DNA of 32,518 bases from Gammaproteobacteria bacterium (GTDB lineage Bacteria > Pseudomonadota > Gammaproteobacteria > Thiohalospirales > Thiohalospiraceae). Both the position numbers and the translations under genes were made by a program. A model generated the notes under the pieces. That model did not search any database. It had not been told where the DNA came from and worked only from the letters and a program-made list of their open reading frames with translations. Below, one piece after another: positions 8,549-16,605 of this stretch. Numbering within the stretch: position 1 is the first letter of the stretch; each line of letters starts with the position of its first letter. Location of the stretch: assembly GCA_014762495.1 (NCBI GenBank), contig JABURT010000081.1, forward strand, positions 1-32,518. The letters are read 5' to 3'.

Positions 8549-8629
8549 ATGAAACGAGGGACCTTCACTATACTATTAGTATTAGCGAATCATATCCTCA
8601 GAATCAGTCGGTTAGGGAGGTTGCTTTGA
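8513..8629 (+). CDS. Small 38-codon ORF upstream of and overlapping cheY; possible leader peptide
   Basis: ATG at 8513 has GGGGAG (8501-8506) six bases upstream, one of the better ribosome-binding sites in the window. The frame runs 38 codons and its TGA (8627-8629) overlaps the TTG start of cheY (8626-8628), the geometry of translational coupling. The peptide is basic (about seven Arg/Lys) with a hydrophobic middle ([13 protein letters not shown]) and no family I recognise. The ribosome-binding site can be sequestered by a hairpin or pseudoknot (8502-8548). It may be a real small protein, a leader peptide tuning cheY translation, or chance. Codon use includes several rare-type codons (AGA, AGG, CTA, ATA), which argues for caution. 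Confidence 0.35.
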   Translation: MKARPTPVSDRAMKRGTFTILLVLANHILRISRLGRLL

Positions 8630-9012
8630 ATAAAGACATGAAAATCCTCATTGTGGATGATTTTTCGACAATGCGGAGAATAATCAAGAACTTGCTGCGT
8701 GATCTCGGCTTCAACAATACGGAAGAGGCGGATGACGGTACTACCGCTTTGCCCATGTTGAAAAAGGGCGGCTTCGACTTTTTGATCACGGACTGGAACA
8801 TGCCAGGTATGCCCGGTATCGAACTGCTCAAGGCCGTTCGTTCGGATCCTGGTCTGGCCAATTTGCCTGTGCTCATGGTCACCGCGGAGCAGAAGCGTGA
8901 GCAGATTATCGAGGCCGCGGAAGCGGGCGTTAATGGGTACGTAGTCAAGCCGTTCACGGCTCAGGTCTTGAAAGAGAAAATCGATAAAATCTTCGAGCGC
9001 GTCGGCGGCTAA
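8626..9012 (+). CDS. cheY: CheY, chemotaxis response regulator
   Basis: A single receiver domain of 128 residues. The acidic pocket D11-D12, phosphorylation site D56 (LITDWNMPG), T86 and K108 (VVKPFT) are all present. CheY-P binds FliM at the switch and changes rotation; CheA phosphorylates it and CheZ removes the phosphate, and both are encoded next. The TTG start is preferred because AGGGAGG lies five bases before it; the internal ATG (8638), where many CheY proteins start, would be 17 bases away. The TTG overlaps the stop of a 38-codon ORF, and a probable sigma-28 promoter lies at 8377-8403. Confidence 0.97.
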   Translation: MNKDMKILIVDDFSTMRRIIKNLLRDLGFNNTEEADDGTTALPMLKKGGFDFLITDWNMPGMPGIELLKAVRSDPGLANLPVLMVTAEQKREQIIEAAEAGVNGYVVKPFTAQVLKEKIDKIFERVGG

Positions 9013-9046
9013 TACGCCCTGGACAGAGCATAGGGAGTCACAATCT

Positions 9047-9787
9047 ATGACCGCAGACAATGTCCTGGGTGACGAAGTTCTTGCCCTTGCAAAAAGTCTG
9101 GTTGAAAAACTGGAGGCGGGTGCCACTGAGGATGCACACGCTTTGCTCGATGAACTCACGAAAGTGCGTGAGAGCCTTTTGTATCAGGAAATTGGTAAAT
9201 TGACACGGGAACTGCACAACTCCCTTAACAGCTTCCACGTCGATACCCATATCACTGCCCTGGCAGAAAAGGACATCCCGGATGCTCGCGAGCGCCTGCG
9301 TTATGTTGTCTCCATGACCGACGAGGCTGCCAACCGTACCCTGACTGCGGTAGAAGAATCGATCCCTCTCTGTGATGAAATTGACGGTCGGGTGACCGAG
9401 ATAAACGAGGCCTGGGCGCGCTTGTTGCGCCGTGAAATGACGGCTGAAGAATTTAGGCAATTGAGCAAGACACTGACGGACTACCTGAGTCTGTCCACTT
9501 ACGATATCGGTAATATCAAGGGCAAACTGAACGACGTCTTAATGGCCCAGGATTTCCAGGATCTTACCGGTCAGATTATTCATCGAGTTATCGATCTGGT
9601 TGAGGACGTTGAGAATAATCTCGTCGGCCTGATCAAAGTCGCCGGGCAGAAAGTGGATGCCCCCAGTTACAAGAGTGAAAAGGCCGATACAACGCCTACA
9701 GGTCCTGCCGTGCCTGGAATCGATGAGAGCAGCAGGGTTTCCGGTCAGGATGAGGTTGACGACCTTTTGTCCAGTCTAGGGTTTTAG
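9047..9787 (+). CDS. cheZ: CheZ, CheY-P phosphatase
   Basis: 246 residues, largely helical. The catalytic region LMAQDFQDLTGQIIHRVIDLVEDVE (about residues 165-189) contains the acidic residue and catalytic glutamine of the known CheZ active site (DxxxxxQ). A flexible linker ends in the CheY-binding peptide DEVDDLLSSLGF at the extreme C-terminus, nearly identical in pattern to E. coli CheZ. It dephosphorylates CheY-P in the cytoplasm. AGGGAG precedes the ATG. It lies 34 bp after cheY and 15 bp before cheA. Confidence 0.96.
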   Translation: MTADNVLGDEVLALAKSLVEKLEAGATEDAHALLDELTKVRESLLYQEIGKLTRELHNSLNSFHVDTHITALAEKDIPDARERLRYVVSMTDEAANRTLTAVEESIPLCDEIDGRVTEINEAWARLLRREMTAEEFRQLSKTLTDYLSLSTYDIGNIKGKLNDVLMAQDFQDLTGQIIHRVIDLVEDVENNLVGLIKVAGQKVDAPSYKSEKADTTPTGPAVPGIDESSRVSGQDEVDDLLSSLGF

Positions 9788-9802
9788 GGTTAGCGTTTAA
9801 AT

Positions 9803-12073
9803 ATGTCTTTCGATGCAGATGAAGAAATCCTTCAAGACTTCCTGGTTGAGGCAGGGGAAATCCTTGAACAGCTCAATGAACAGCTGGTGGAATTGGAGCA
9901 AAGCCCCAATGACAAGGACCTGCTTAATGCAGTATTCCGAGGCTTTCACACCATTAAGGGGGGAGCCAGCTTCCTTGGCCTGACCCCTCTGGTCGAAGTC
10001 TGTCACCGCGCGGAAGATGTCTTCAATATGCTGCGCAATGGTGAAATTGAAGTCACCTCTCAGATCATGGATGTGATCCTGCCGGTACTGGATACCCTGA
10101 ATGCGATGTTCGACAGCATTCGCGCCGGCCAAATGCCAGAGAGCGCGGAACCACAGCTGTTGCGTGACCTGGAAGCAATCATCAATGGCGATCCGATTGC
10201 CGCCACTGCCGAGCCCAGCCCAGCGGCCGCAGATACCAGCGCACCCGCGCCATCGTCCGAGGCCCAAGCAGAGCCGGAAAAAGTACCTGAACCGCCGGCC
10301 CCTGTGGCAACGCCCCCCGCTACCGGTGAATCCAGCGGCGAAGGGGATATTACCGATGATGAATTCGAGGCATTGCTCAACGCCCTCGATTCAAACGCTA
10401 ACGAGGCAGCACCCGCCCAAGCTTCGGCCAGCGATAGTCAGGCCGAATCGGCCAAGAAAGAGAGCGCGAGCACACCAGACGAGATTTCCGAAGACGAATT
10501 CGAAGCCCTGCTCGACGAATTGCACGGCAAAGGCCAGGCACCCGTTGGTCCTTCGGACGATGCCGGCACCGAAGCGAAACCCGCTGAAGCCGAGGCTGCG
10601 AGTCAGCCAGCGGGTGCAAATACCGATGAGATCAGCGAGGACGAGTTTGAGGCCCTTCTGGACCAGTTGCATGGCAAGGGCCAGGCCCCAGGAGACGTCG
10701 AGCCAACATCACAGCCTGCAGCCGCGTCCAAGCCAGCTGAGACGGCCAAGCCCGAACCCGAGACCCGTAAAGAAGAACCCACCCCGGCCAAGCCTGAAGC
10801 CGCTAAACCGGCCCCGGCCGCAGCGGCTAAGCCCAAACCAGAGGCCACGGTACAGGCAGAGACTACAGTGCGAGTCGATACCAAGCGCCTGGACGACATC
10901 ATGAACATGGTAGGCGAACTGGTGCTGGTACGTAACAGACTGGTGAACCTTGAGGGTGCGGTCGAGAATGATGAACTGACCACAGCCGTCAGTAATCTGG
11001 ATGTCGTCACCGCAGATCTGCAAACCTCGGTCATGAAGACACGCATGCAGCCCATCAAGAAGGTCTTCGGCCGTTTCCCACGAGTGGTAAGAGACCTTGC
11101 TCGTAGCCTGCAAAAAGAGGTTGCGCTGGAAATGGTGGGCGAAGATACCGACCTGGACAAAAACCTGGTAGAGGCCCTGGCCGATCCGCTGGTTCACCTG
11201 GTGCGCAATGCCGTAGACCATGGCGTTGAAATGCCCGACGTCCGTGAGGCTGCCGGAAAACCGCGCAAGGGTACGGTCATTCTCTCCGCCGAACAGGAAG
11301 GGGATCATATTCTCCTTTCCATTGAGGATGACGGCGGTGGAATGGACCCCGATATCCTACGTCGCAAGGCCGTGGAAAAGGGCATTATGGACAGTGAGGT
11401 CGCGGCACGTCTTGATGACAAGGAGGCGTTCAGCCTGATCTTCGCTCCGGGCTTTTCCACCAAGAGTGAAATCTCCGATATCTCGGGACGGGGTGTGGGC
11501 ATGGATGTGGTGAAAACCCGCATCACCCAGCTCAATGGCAGTATAGAGATCGACTCGGTCAAGGGCGAGGGGACCCGTCTCTCCATCAAGGTGCCACTGA
11601 CGCTGGCGATCATACCGACCCTGATGGTTATGTTGGGTCAACAAACCTTTGCCCTGCCGCTGGTGAATGTGAATGAGATCTTCAATCTGGATTTGAATCA
11701 CACCAATATTATCGATGGCCAACTCGTTGTGATGGTCCGTGAGGCTCCCTTACCGCTATTCTATCTAAATAAATGGCTGGTCAGTGAAGATCCAATATTG
11801 ACCGAGATGCCTGATGTAGAAGGTGATACCAAAACGCGCGGTAAGAAGATGGAGAGCGAATCACACGTGGTCGTGGTGCATATTGGCACCCAGAAAGTCG
11901 GTTTCGTGGTGGATCAGTTGATTGGTCAGGAAGAGGTCGTTATCAAGCCTCTGGGTGCACTGCTGCACGATGTTCAAGGCCTCGCCGGTGCTACCATCAC
12001 GGGTGACGGCAAGATCGCATTAATACTGGATGTCCCCAGCTTGCTGAAACGCTATGCCAGAAAATTGCGATAG
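9803..12073 (+). CDS. cheA: CheA, chemotaxis histidine kinase with repeated linker motif
   Basis: 756 residues. P1 (HPt) spans about 1-130 with phospho-acceptor H49 (FHTIKGG). Residues 131-350 form an Ala/Pro/Glu-rich linker carrying three copies of a DEFEALL motif (182-198, 226-247, 275-296) and no evident folded P2. P3 dimerisation (about 352-415) contains TVRVDTKRLDDIMNMVGELV. The P4 kinase domain has the N box HLVRNAVDHG (465-474), DDGGGMD (509-515) and GRGVGMD (562-568). The CheW-like P5 is at about 600-745. It phosphorylates CheY and CheB in receptor arrays. The start follows cheZ by 15 bp with a weak ribosome-binding site. Confidence 0.98.
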   Translation: MSFDADEEILQDFLVEAGEILEQLNEQLVELEQSPNDKDLLNAVFRGFHTIKGGASFLGLTPLVEVCHRAEDVFNMLRNGEIEVTSQIMDVILPVLDTLNAMFDSIRAGQMPESAEPQLLRDLEAIINGDPIAATAEPSPAAADTSAPAPSSEAQAEPEKVPEPPAPVATPPATGESSGEGDITDDEFEALLNALDSNANEAAPAQASASDSQAESAKKESASTPDEISEDEFEALLDELHGKGQAPVGPSDDAGTEAKPAEAEAASQPAGANTDEISEDEFEALLDQLHGKGQAPGDVEPTSQPAAASKPAETAKPEPETRKEEPTPAKPEAAKPAPAAAAKPKPEATVQAETTVRVDTKRLDDIMNMVGELVLVRNRLVNLEGAVENDELTTAVSNLDVVTADLQTSVMKTRMQPIKKVFGRFPRVVRDLARSLQKEVALEMVGEDTDLDKNLVEALADPLVHLVRNAVDHGVEMPDVREAAGKPRKGTVILSAEQEGDHILLSIEDDGGGMDPDILRRKAVEKGIMDSEVAARLDDKEAFSLIFAPGFSTKSEISDISGRGVGMDVVKTRITQLNGSIEIDSVKGEGTRLSIKVPLTLAIIPTLMVMLGQQTFALPLVNVNEIFNLDLNHTNIIDGQLVVMVREAPLPLFYLNKWLVSEDPILTEMPDVEGDTKTRGKKMESESHVVVVHIGTQKVGFVVDQLIGQEEVVIKPLGALLHDVQGLAGATITGDGKIALILDVPSLLKRYARKLR
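10346..10690 (+). repeat. Three copies of a DEFEALL motif in the CheA linker, resembling CheY-binding peptides
   Basis: Copies encode residues 182-198 (DITDDEFEALLNALDSN), 226-247 and 275-296 (the latter two beginning DEISEDEFEALLD). Copies 2 and 3 are 22 codons long and differ at one amino acid (E to Q), yet 13 codons differ synonymously and only 8 are identical. The duplication is therefore old and held by selection on the peptide. The motif resembles the CheY-binding N-terminus of FliM (LSQ-EIDALL) and the CheZ tail (DEVDDLLSSLGF). A role in tethering CheY is inference. Confidence 0.8.
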
Positions 12074-12169
12074 CTCGCCTCGCCGGAGTGATCGGTAGCT
12101 GTTTCAAGCAGTCGAATAATACGTAGAATGATGGTTTGGGATGACAATGTTCCGCTCGAGAGGAATTAA

Positions 12170-13267
12170 ATGCCTGTACGTGTGCTCATCGTAGATGATT
12201 CCGGATTTTTCCGTCGACGTATCAAGGATATTCTCGATTCCGATCCCCGTCTTGATGTCATAGGTGAAGCCAAGGATGGGGTTGAGGCCATACAGCGCAC
12301 TCTAGATCTGGACCCCGATATCATCACCATGGATATCGAAATGCCGGTGATGGACGGTATTACCGCGGTCAAGGAGATCATGGCCAAGCACCCAGTGCCG
12401 ATACTGATGTTTTCGTCACTGACTACAGAGGGTGCCCAGGCGACTCTGGATGCAATGCAGGCAGGTGCGCTGGATTTCCTGCCCAAACGTCTGGAAGATA
12501 TTTCCGGTAACCGTGAAGAGGCTTTGAGGCAGCTCCGTTCCAAGGTCTTTCTCATCGGTGCCAAGGGTAAGTCACAGAAGCTGCACCGCAATCTCAAGCC
12601 ATCCACTGCACGCTCTGATAAATCCCAACCCGTGTCGAGTCCGCATAAGTCGGCCGCTCCACCGGTCGCGCAGGTTGCCACCGGACAGGCGAGGGGCCAA
12701 TATGACATAGTGACAATCGGTACCTCGACAGGCGGCCCGGTAGCACTGCAGGAAGTGCTGACCAAGTTGCCAGAGAATTTTCCGGTGCCGATCATATTGA
12801 TTCAGCACATGCCCGGAAGCTTTACACCGGCCTTCGCCAAGAGGCTGGATCAATTATGCAAGATTCACGTCAAGGAAGGCGAAAACGGAGAAGAGCTCAA
12901 GCCGGGATGGGCCTATCTGGCACCAGGCGGCAAGCAGATGGAAGTCGTGGTCAGAAAAGGTAAGGCAAACTTGGAAATCGGCGATGGCGATCAGAGTCTT
13001 AATTATCGCCCGAGCGTGGATTTGACGTTTAACTCCATCGCCAAGAGCTTTCCCGGCCGCTCGCTGGCGGTTGTCCTCACCGGCATGGGGGCCGATGGAC
13101 GCGAAGGTGCGAGGGCCATGAAGTCAGGTGGAGGTACGGTGTGGGCTCAGGATGAAGCCACCTGTGTGGTGTACGGTATGCCGGCTTCCATCGCAGAGGC
13201 GGGATTGGCAGACAAGATTTTGGCTCTGGGTGATGTAGGTAAGAGCTTAGCGCAAGGATTCTCTTGA
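12170..13267 (+). CDS. cheB: CheB, receptor methylesterase/deamidase with receiver domain
   Basis: 365 residues. The N-terminal receiver domain (1-120) has D9-D10 and phosphorylation site D55 (ITMDIEMPVMDG). A linker of about 55 residues leads to the catalytic domain with S186 (IGTSTGGP), H213 (IQHMPG) and D309 (LTGMGADG), the CheB catalytic triad. It removes methyl groups from chemoreceptors when phosphorylated by CheA, giving adaptation. The partner methyltransferase CheR is not in this window. GAGAGGAAT precedes the ATG. A 96-bp gap separates it from cheA; I see no clear promoter there. Confidence 0.97.
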   Translation: MPVRVLIVDDSGFFRRRIKDILDSDPRLDVIGEAKDGVEAIQRTLDLDPDIITMDIEMPVMDGITAVKEIMAKHPVPILMFSSLTTEGAQATLDAMQAGALDFLPKRLEDISGNREEALRQLRSKVFLIGAKGKSQKLHRNLKPSTARSDKSQPVSSPHKSAAPPVAQVATGQARGQYDIVTIGTSTGGPVALQEVLTKLPENFPVPIILIQHMPGSFTPAFAKRLDQLCKIHVKEGENGEELKPGWAYLAPGGKQMEVVVRKGKANLEIGDGDQSLNYRPSVDLTFNSIAKSFPGRSLAVVLTGMGADGREGARAMKSGGGTVWAQDEATCVVYGMPASIAEAGLADKILALGDVGKSLAQGFS

Positions 13268-14010
13268 TGGACATACTAAGTATAACAGGATTGATTTTAG
13301 GCTTTGGTGCGATCTTGATCGGACAACAACTGGAAGGGGGACACCTGCATACCCTCATCAATGGTCCGGCGGCCCTGATTGTATTGGGCGGAACGACCGG
13401 CGCGGCCCTTTTGCAGACCCCAATGCCGGTGTTCGTGGCCTCACTGCGCTCCTTTAAATGGATTTTCGCACCGCCGACCATGGTGCCCGAAGAGGCCATC
13501 GAGAAGATCATCGAGTGGAGTAACATCGCACGTCGCGAAGGCCTGCTGGGTCTGGAGGCAGCCTCCGAAACCGAGGAAGACGCCTTTGCCAGGAAAGGGC
13601 TGCAATTGCTGGTAGACGGCAGTGAGCCGGAGACGATTCGTTCCATCCTTGAGACCGAGGTGGACAGTAAGGAACATTTCGAAACCCAATCCGCCAAGGT
13701 GTGGGAAAGCATGGGTGGGTACTCCCCCACCATCGGCATCATCGGCGCGGTCATGGGACTGATTCACGTCATGGGCAACCTGTCGGACCCCTCGCAGTTG
13801 GGCTCAGGTATTGCCGTGGCCTTCGTCGCGACTATTTATGGGATCGGTGCCGCGAACCTGATCCTCATCCCCGCTGCCAATAAACTCAAGGCGATTGCGA
13901 TGGAACGCTCACGTTTTCGTGAAATGATAATGGAAGGGATCATTTCCATTGCCGAGGGCGAAAACCCCCGCAATATAGAGGTCAAGCTGCAGGGTTACCT
14001 GCACGAGTAG
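13267..14010 (+). CDS. motC: MotC, MotA-family flagellar stator protein
   Basis: 247 residues from the ATG that shares one base with the cheB stop (TGATG), preceded by AAGGA. An in-frame TTG one codon upstream is a less likely start. Four membrane segments are evident: two near the N-terminus and two (about 150-200) with GGYSPTIGIIGAVMGLIHVMG and SGIAVAFVATIYGIGAANLILIP, the MotA signature. The cytoplasmic loop contains the charged stretch that meets FliG. It forms the ion-conducting stator with MotD, encoded 6 bp downstream. The position between cheB and parA matches motC of Pseudomonas; ion specificity cannot be read with certainty. Confidence 0.94.
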   Translation: MDILSITGLILGFGAILIGQQLEGGHLHTLINGPAALIVLGGTTGAALLQTPMPVFVASLRSFKWIFAPPTMVPEEAIEKIIEWSNIARREGLLGLEAASETEEDAFARKGLQLLVDGSEPETIRSILETEVDSKEHFETQSAKVWESMGGYSPTIGIIGAVMGLIHVMGNLSDPSQLGSGIAVAFVATIYGIGAANLILIPAANKLKAIAMERSRFREMIMEGIISIAEGENPRNIEVKLQGYLHE

Positions 14011-14016
14011 TCGAGT

Positions 14017-14988
14017 ATGGCACGCAAAAAAAAGCATGAAGAACATGAAAACCTGGAGCGTTGGCTGGTCTCTTATGCCGATTTCATCACGCTCCTGTTT
14101 GCCTTCTTCGTGGTCATGTATGCCATTTCCTCGGTGAACGAAGGCAAGTACCGCGTGATGGCCGATTCCATCAAGTCTGCACTGCAAAACGACCCGCGTA
14201 CCATGGCGCCCATAAAGTTCGGTGACCCTGGACTGTCATCGGAAAAACAGAAGATCAACGAATCCGAGCGCATTGGAAAGAGTCAGTCTTTTATCGACCA
14301 GCCCAATAAGGAAGAACCGGATCGAGCTGATATGGTGCAACAGGTCAGCTCCAGTATGAAGGCCCTGATCGACAAGGGCCTGATATCGGTAAAAGAACAT
14401 GAAAACTGGATCGAGATTGAAATCAGTAACAGTGTGCTCTTTGTCAGTGGCAGCGCGCGCCTGCAACCGGAGGCGGTTCCCCTGTTGAAGATCCTGTCGC
14501 GGATTCTCAATCGCTTTCCCAACACAATCCAGGTAGAAGGCTTTACCGATAACGAACCCATTAGCAATGAGGTCTTCCCCTCCAACTGGGAGCTCTCGGC
14601 GGCCCGTTCAGCCAGTGTGGTGCGACTGTTTGAACGCTCGGGTATCGACTCCGAACGTCTCTCCGTCGTCGGTTATGGCCAGACTCGCCCGGTGGCCGAC
14701 AATGACAATGCGCGGGGCCGCGAACGCAATCGACGGGTATTGCTGGTAATCAACAAGCAGGTGGAACGCCGTACCACCGATATGAACACACGCGAACAGG
14801 AACGTCAGGCCGCTGCGGCGCCATCGCCGCGCGAACAAGAGGCCGAGGTGCCAACCGAGGTGCCGTTGGTAACACCTGGAGGCGATGAGCTGGTAATAGA
14901 TACCGAGACCCTGCCGCAGGCAACAACCCCGACACCGTCCTCAAGCGGTGAGGGGCAACGTATTTTCCGGGAACAGACAGGGGAGTAG
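14017..14988 (+). CDS. motD: MotD, MotB-family stator protein with OmpA peptidoglycan-binding domain
   Basis: 323 residues. A basic N-terminus is followed by one membrane helix with the essential ion-binding aspartate D22 (SYADFITLLFAFFVVMY). A periplasmic plug/linker region follows, then an OmpA-like domain (about 130-255) with VEGFTDNEPISN, NWELSAARSASVVRLFERSGID and GRERNRRV. About 65 disordered Pro/Glu/Thr-rich residues follow the OmpA domain, a longer tail than in E. coli MotB. MotD anchors the stator to peptidoglycan. It is co-transcribed with motC; parA begins four bases after its stop. Confidence 0.95.
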   Translation: MARKKKHEEHENLERWLVSYADFITLLFAFFVVMYAISSVNEGKYRVMADSIKSALQNDPRTMAPIKFGDPGLSSEKQKINESERIGKSQSFIDQPNKEEPDRADMVQQVSSSMKALIDKGLISVKEHENWIEIEISNSVLFVSGSARLQPEAVPLLKILSRILNRFPNTIQVEGFTDNEPISNEVFPSNWELSAARSASVVRLFERSGIDSERLSVVGYGQTRPVADNDNARGRERNRRVLLVINKQVERRTTDMNTREQERQAAAAPSPREQEAEVPTEVPLVTPGGDELVIDTETLPQATTPTPSSSGEGQRIFREQTGE

Positions 14989-14991
14989 CTG

Positions 14992-15801
14992 GTGAAGGTT
15001 TGGGCCGTGGCAAATCAAAAAGGCGGAGTGGGCAAGACCACCACGGTGGTGACCCTGGCCGGCCTGCTGGCCTCGCATGGTCAGCGCACCCTGATGGTGG
15101 ATATGGACCCCCACGGTTCCCTGAGCGCCTATTTTGGCCATGATCCTGATAGCGTCAGTCACAGTGTCTACAGCCTGTTTCAGGCGGTCAGTTCCAAGCA
15201 GGACATCCATCCCGAACAGGTGATTCGCCCCACCGCCTACGACAACCTGAGCCTGATGCCCGCGTCCACTGCCCTGGCCACCCTTGATCGGCAGTTGGGC
15301 ACCCATGAGGGCATGGGACTGGTCATCAAGAAATCGCTTGAGACGGTCTCAGAACGCTATGACCACGTGATTATCGATTGCCCGCCCGTACTTGGGGTTT
15401 TGATGGTAAACGCCCTGGCGGCCTGTGAGCGGCTGCTGGTGCCGGTACAAACCGAGTTCCTGGCGGAAAAGGGCCTGGAGCGCATGATGCACACCCTCTC
15501 CATGATTCAGAAAGCAAGCCAGAAACCGATGCCCTATCTCATCGTGCCCACCCTGTTCGACAAGCGTACCAAGGCCGCCAAGGAGAGCCTGGAGGTCTTG
15601 CGCGACAATTACGGGCTCGATATTTGGGACTCGGTGATCCCGGTGGATACCCAGATCCGCGAAGCGAGCAAGAAAGGGATCCCGCTTTCGCATCTCAACC
15701 CGCGGGCACGTGGGGCGGTCGCCTACGAGGCCTTGCTGAAAACCCTGCTCGGCAACGAGACCAAACAGGGCGATGATGAGCAATCGGCGGTGCATTACTG
15801 A
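14992..15801 (+). CDS. ParA-like ATPase of the chemotaxis cluster (ParC-like)
   Basis: 269 residues from a GTG start with GGGGAG six bases upstream. The deviant Walker A KGGVGKTT is at residues 10-17 (both lysines present), DMDPHGSLSAYFG follows as Walker A', and Walker B is HVIIDCPPVLGVL. This is a ParA/Soj-family ATPase, but it sits between stator and CheW-like genes without a ParB partner. In Vibrio the equivalent ParC localises chemotaxis arrays to the pole through ParP, and the next gene here is ParP-like. The gene overlaps it by one base (TGATG). The role is inferred from context. Confidence 0.88.
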   Translation: MKVWAVANQKGGVGKTTTVVTLAGLLASHGQRTLMVDMDPHGSLSAYFGHDPDSVSHSVYSLFQAVSSKQDIHPEQVIRPTAYDNLSLMPASTALATLDRQLGTHEGMGLVIKKSLETVSERYDHVIIDCPPVLGVLMVNALAACERLLVPVQTEFLAEKGLERMMHTLSMIQKASQKPMPYLIVPTLFDKRTKAAKESLEVLRDNYGLDIWDSVIPVDTQIREASKKGIPLSHLNPRARGAVAYEALLKTLLGNETKQGDDEQSAVHY

Positions 15802-16598
15802 TGGCAGATAAGGGCAAACAGCCAGATACCCTGGTCGATGAAAAGCAGGCGCTGGGGATCTATCTCGAGTCTTTGTTAAGGGATGTTCCCGAGGCCGACG
15901 AAGAGCTTGTACCGGTCGAAACCCCGGTCGAGCCTCCGGCGGCGCCTGCCATCGATGAGCCGGTCGTGGAGGTCGAGACACCGGCGCCGGCCCGTGTGCC
16001 GGAACCCGAGCCGCAGGTGGCGCCTGCCGCGGTCGAGCCCGCACCGGCCCCTGTCGTTGAGCCGGAACCGGCCCCACCTATAGCGGAGCCTGTTTCCCAG
16101 TCGCAGGAGCCCAGTCCCTGGGAAGGTATCCCGGAATGGGGGGAAGAGCCATTCCAGGCACTGCTGTTCAAGCTATCCGGCCTGACCATGGCCATTCCCC
16201 TCATCGAACTGGATGGGATCCTCGAATGGCCCGATAGTCTGACGCCCTTGCCGAATCGCTCGGCCTGGTATCTAGGTCTGCTCGACAATCGAGGCAAGAC
16301 CCTGCCTGTGATCGAACTGGCACAACTGGTGATACCGCCCAAAATACGCAACAAACATGCGAATGAAGGCGGGGCCTCATTGAGCCGTATCATCCTGATT
16401 GGGGACGGCCGCTGGGGCGTAGCCTGCGACAGTGTGTCGGAGGTGATCACCCTCAATCCCGACGAGGTGCGCTGGCGCTCATCCCGCAGTCGTCGTCAGT
16501 GGCTGGCGGGGACGGTGGTGGACCATATGTGTGCACTGCTCGATGCCCAGGGCCTGGTACATCTGCTCAGCACCGGCCAGGAAGTCGAGGCTCAGTAA
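15801..16598 (+). CDS. CheW-like adaptor with proline-rich N-terminus (ParP-like)
   Basis: 265 residues. A short amphipathic N-terminal helix (KQALGIYLESLLRDVPE) is followed by an Ala/Pro/Glu/Val-rich disordered region (about 30-110). The C-terminal CheW-like domain (about 112-262) contains FQALLFKLSGLTMAIPLIELDGI and WYLGLLDNRGKTLPVIEL. In Vibrio, ParP has this layout: its N-terminal part binds the ParA-like ParC and its CheW-like AIF domain inserts into arrays and binds CheA. Overlap with the ParA-like gene suggests a coupled pair. I infer a ParP role; sequence alone cannot exclude another CheW-type scaffold. Confidence 0.85.
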   Translation: MADKGKQPDTLVDEKQALGIYLESLLRDVPEADEELVPVETPVEPPAAPAIDEPVVEVETPAPARVPEPEPQVAPAAVEPAPAPVVEPEPAPPIAEPVSQSQEPSPWEGIPEWGEEPFQALLFKLSGLTMAIPLIELDGILEWPDSLTPLPNRSAWYLGLLDNRGKTLPVIELAQLVIPPKIRNKHANEGGASLSRIILIGDGRWGVACDSVSEVITLNPDEVRWRSSRSRRQWLAGTVVDHMCALLDAQGLVHLLSTGQEVEAQ

Positions 16599-16605
16599 TG
16601 GGGAT

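Noticed and set aside
8501-8560. Cyclic di-GMP (GEMM) riboswitch or hammerhead ribozyme in the cheY leader
   Set aside because: The conserved GEMM-I core and the CUGANGA/GAAA hammerhead core are not present.
8569-8574. TATACT as a sigma-70 -10 element for cheY
   Set aside because: No acceptable -35 sequence 16-18 bp upstream; the sigma-28 site at 8377-8403 is better supported.
9682-9692. GCCGATAC inside cheZ as a sigma-28 promoter
   Set aside because: No TAAA-like -35 at the right distance, and it is within a coding region; likely chance.
10101-10904. 267-codon plus-strand alternative frame within cheA
   Set aside because: Low-complexity Arg/Pro sequence produced by the repetitive linker in another frame; cheA is uninterrupted.
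15349-16077. 242-codon minus-strand frame over the ParA-like and ParP-like genes
   Set aside because: Arg/Pro-rich antisense of a GC-rich region; the plus-strand genes have clear family motifs.
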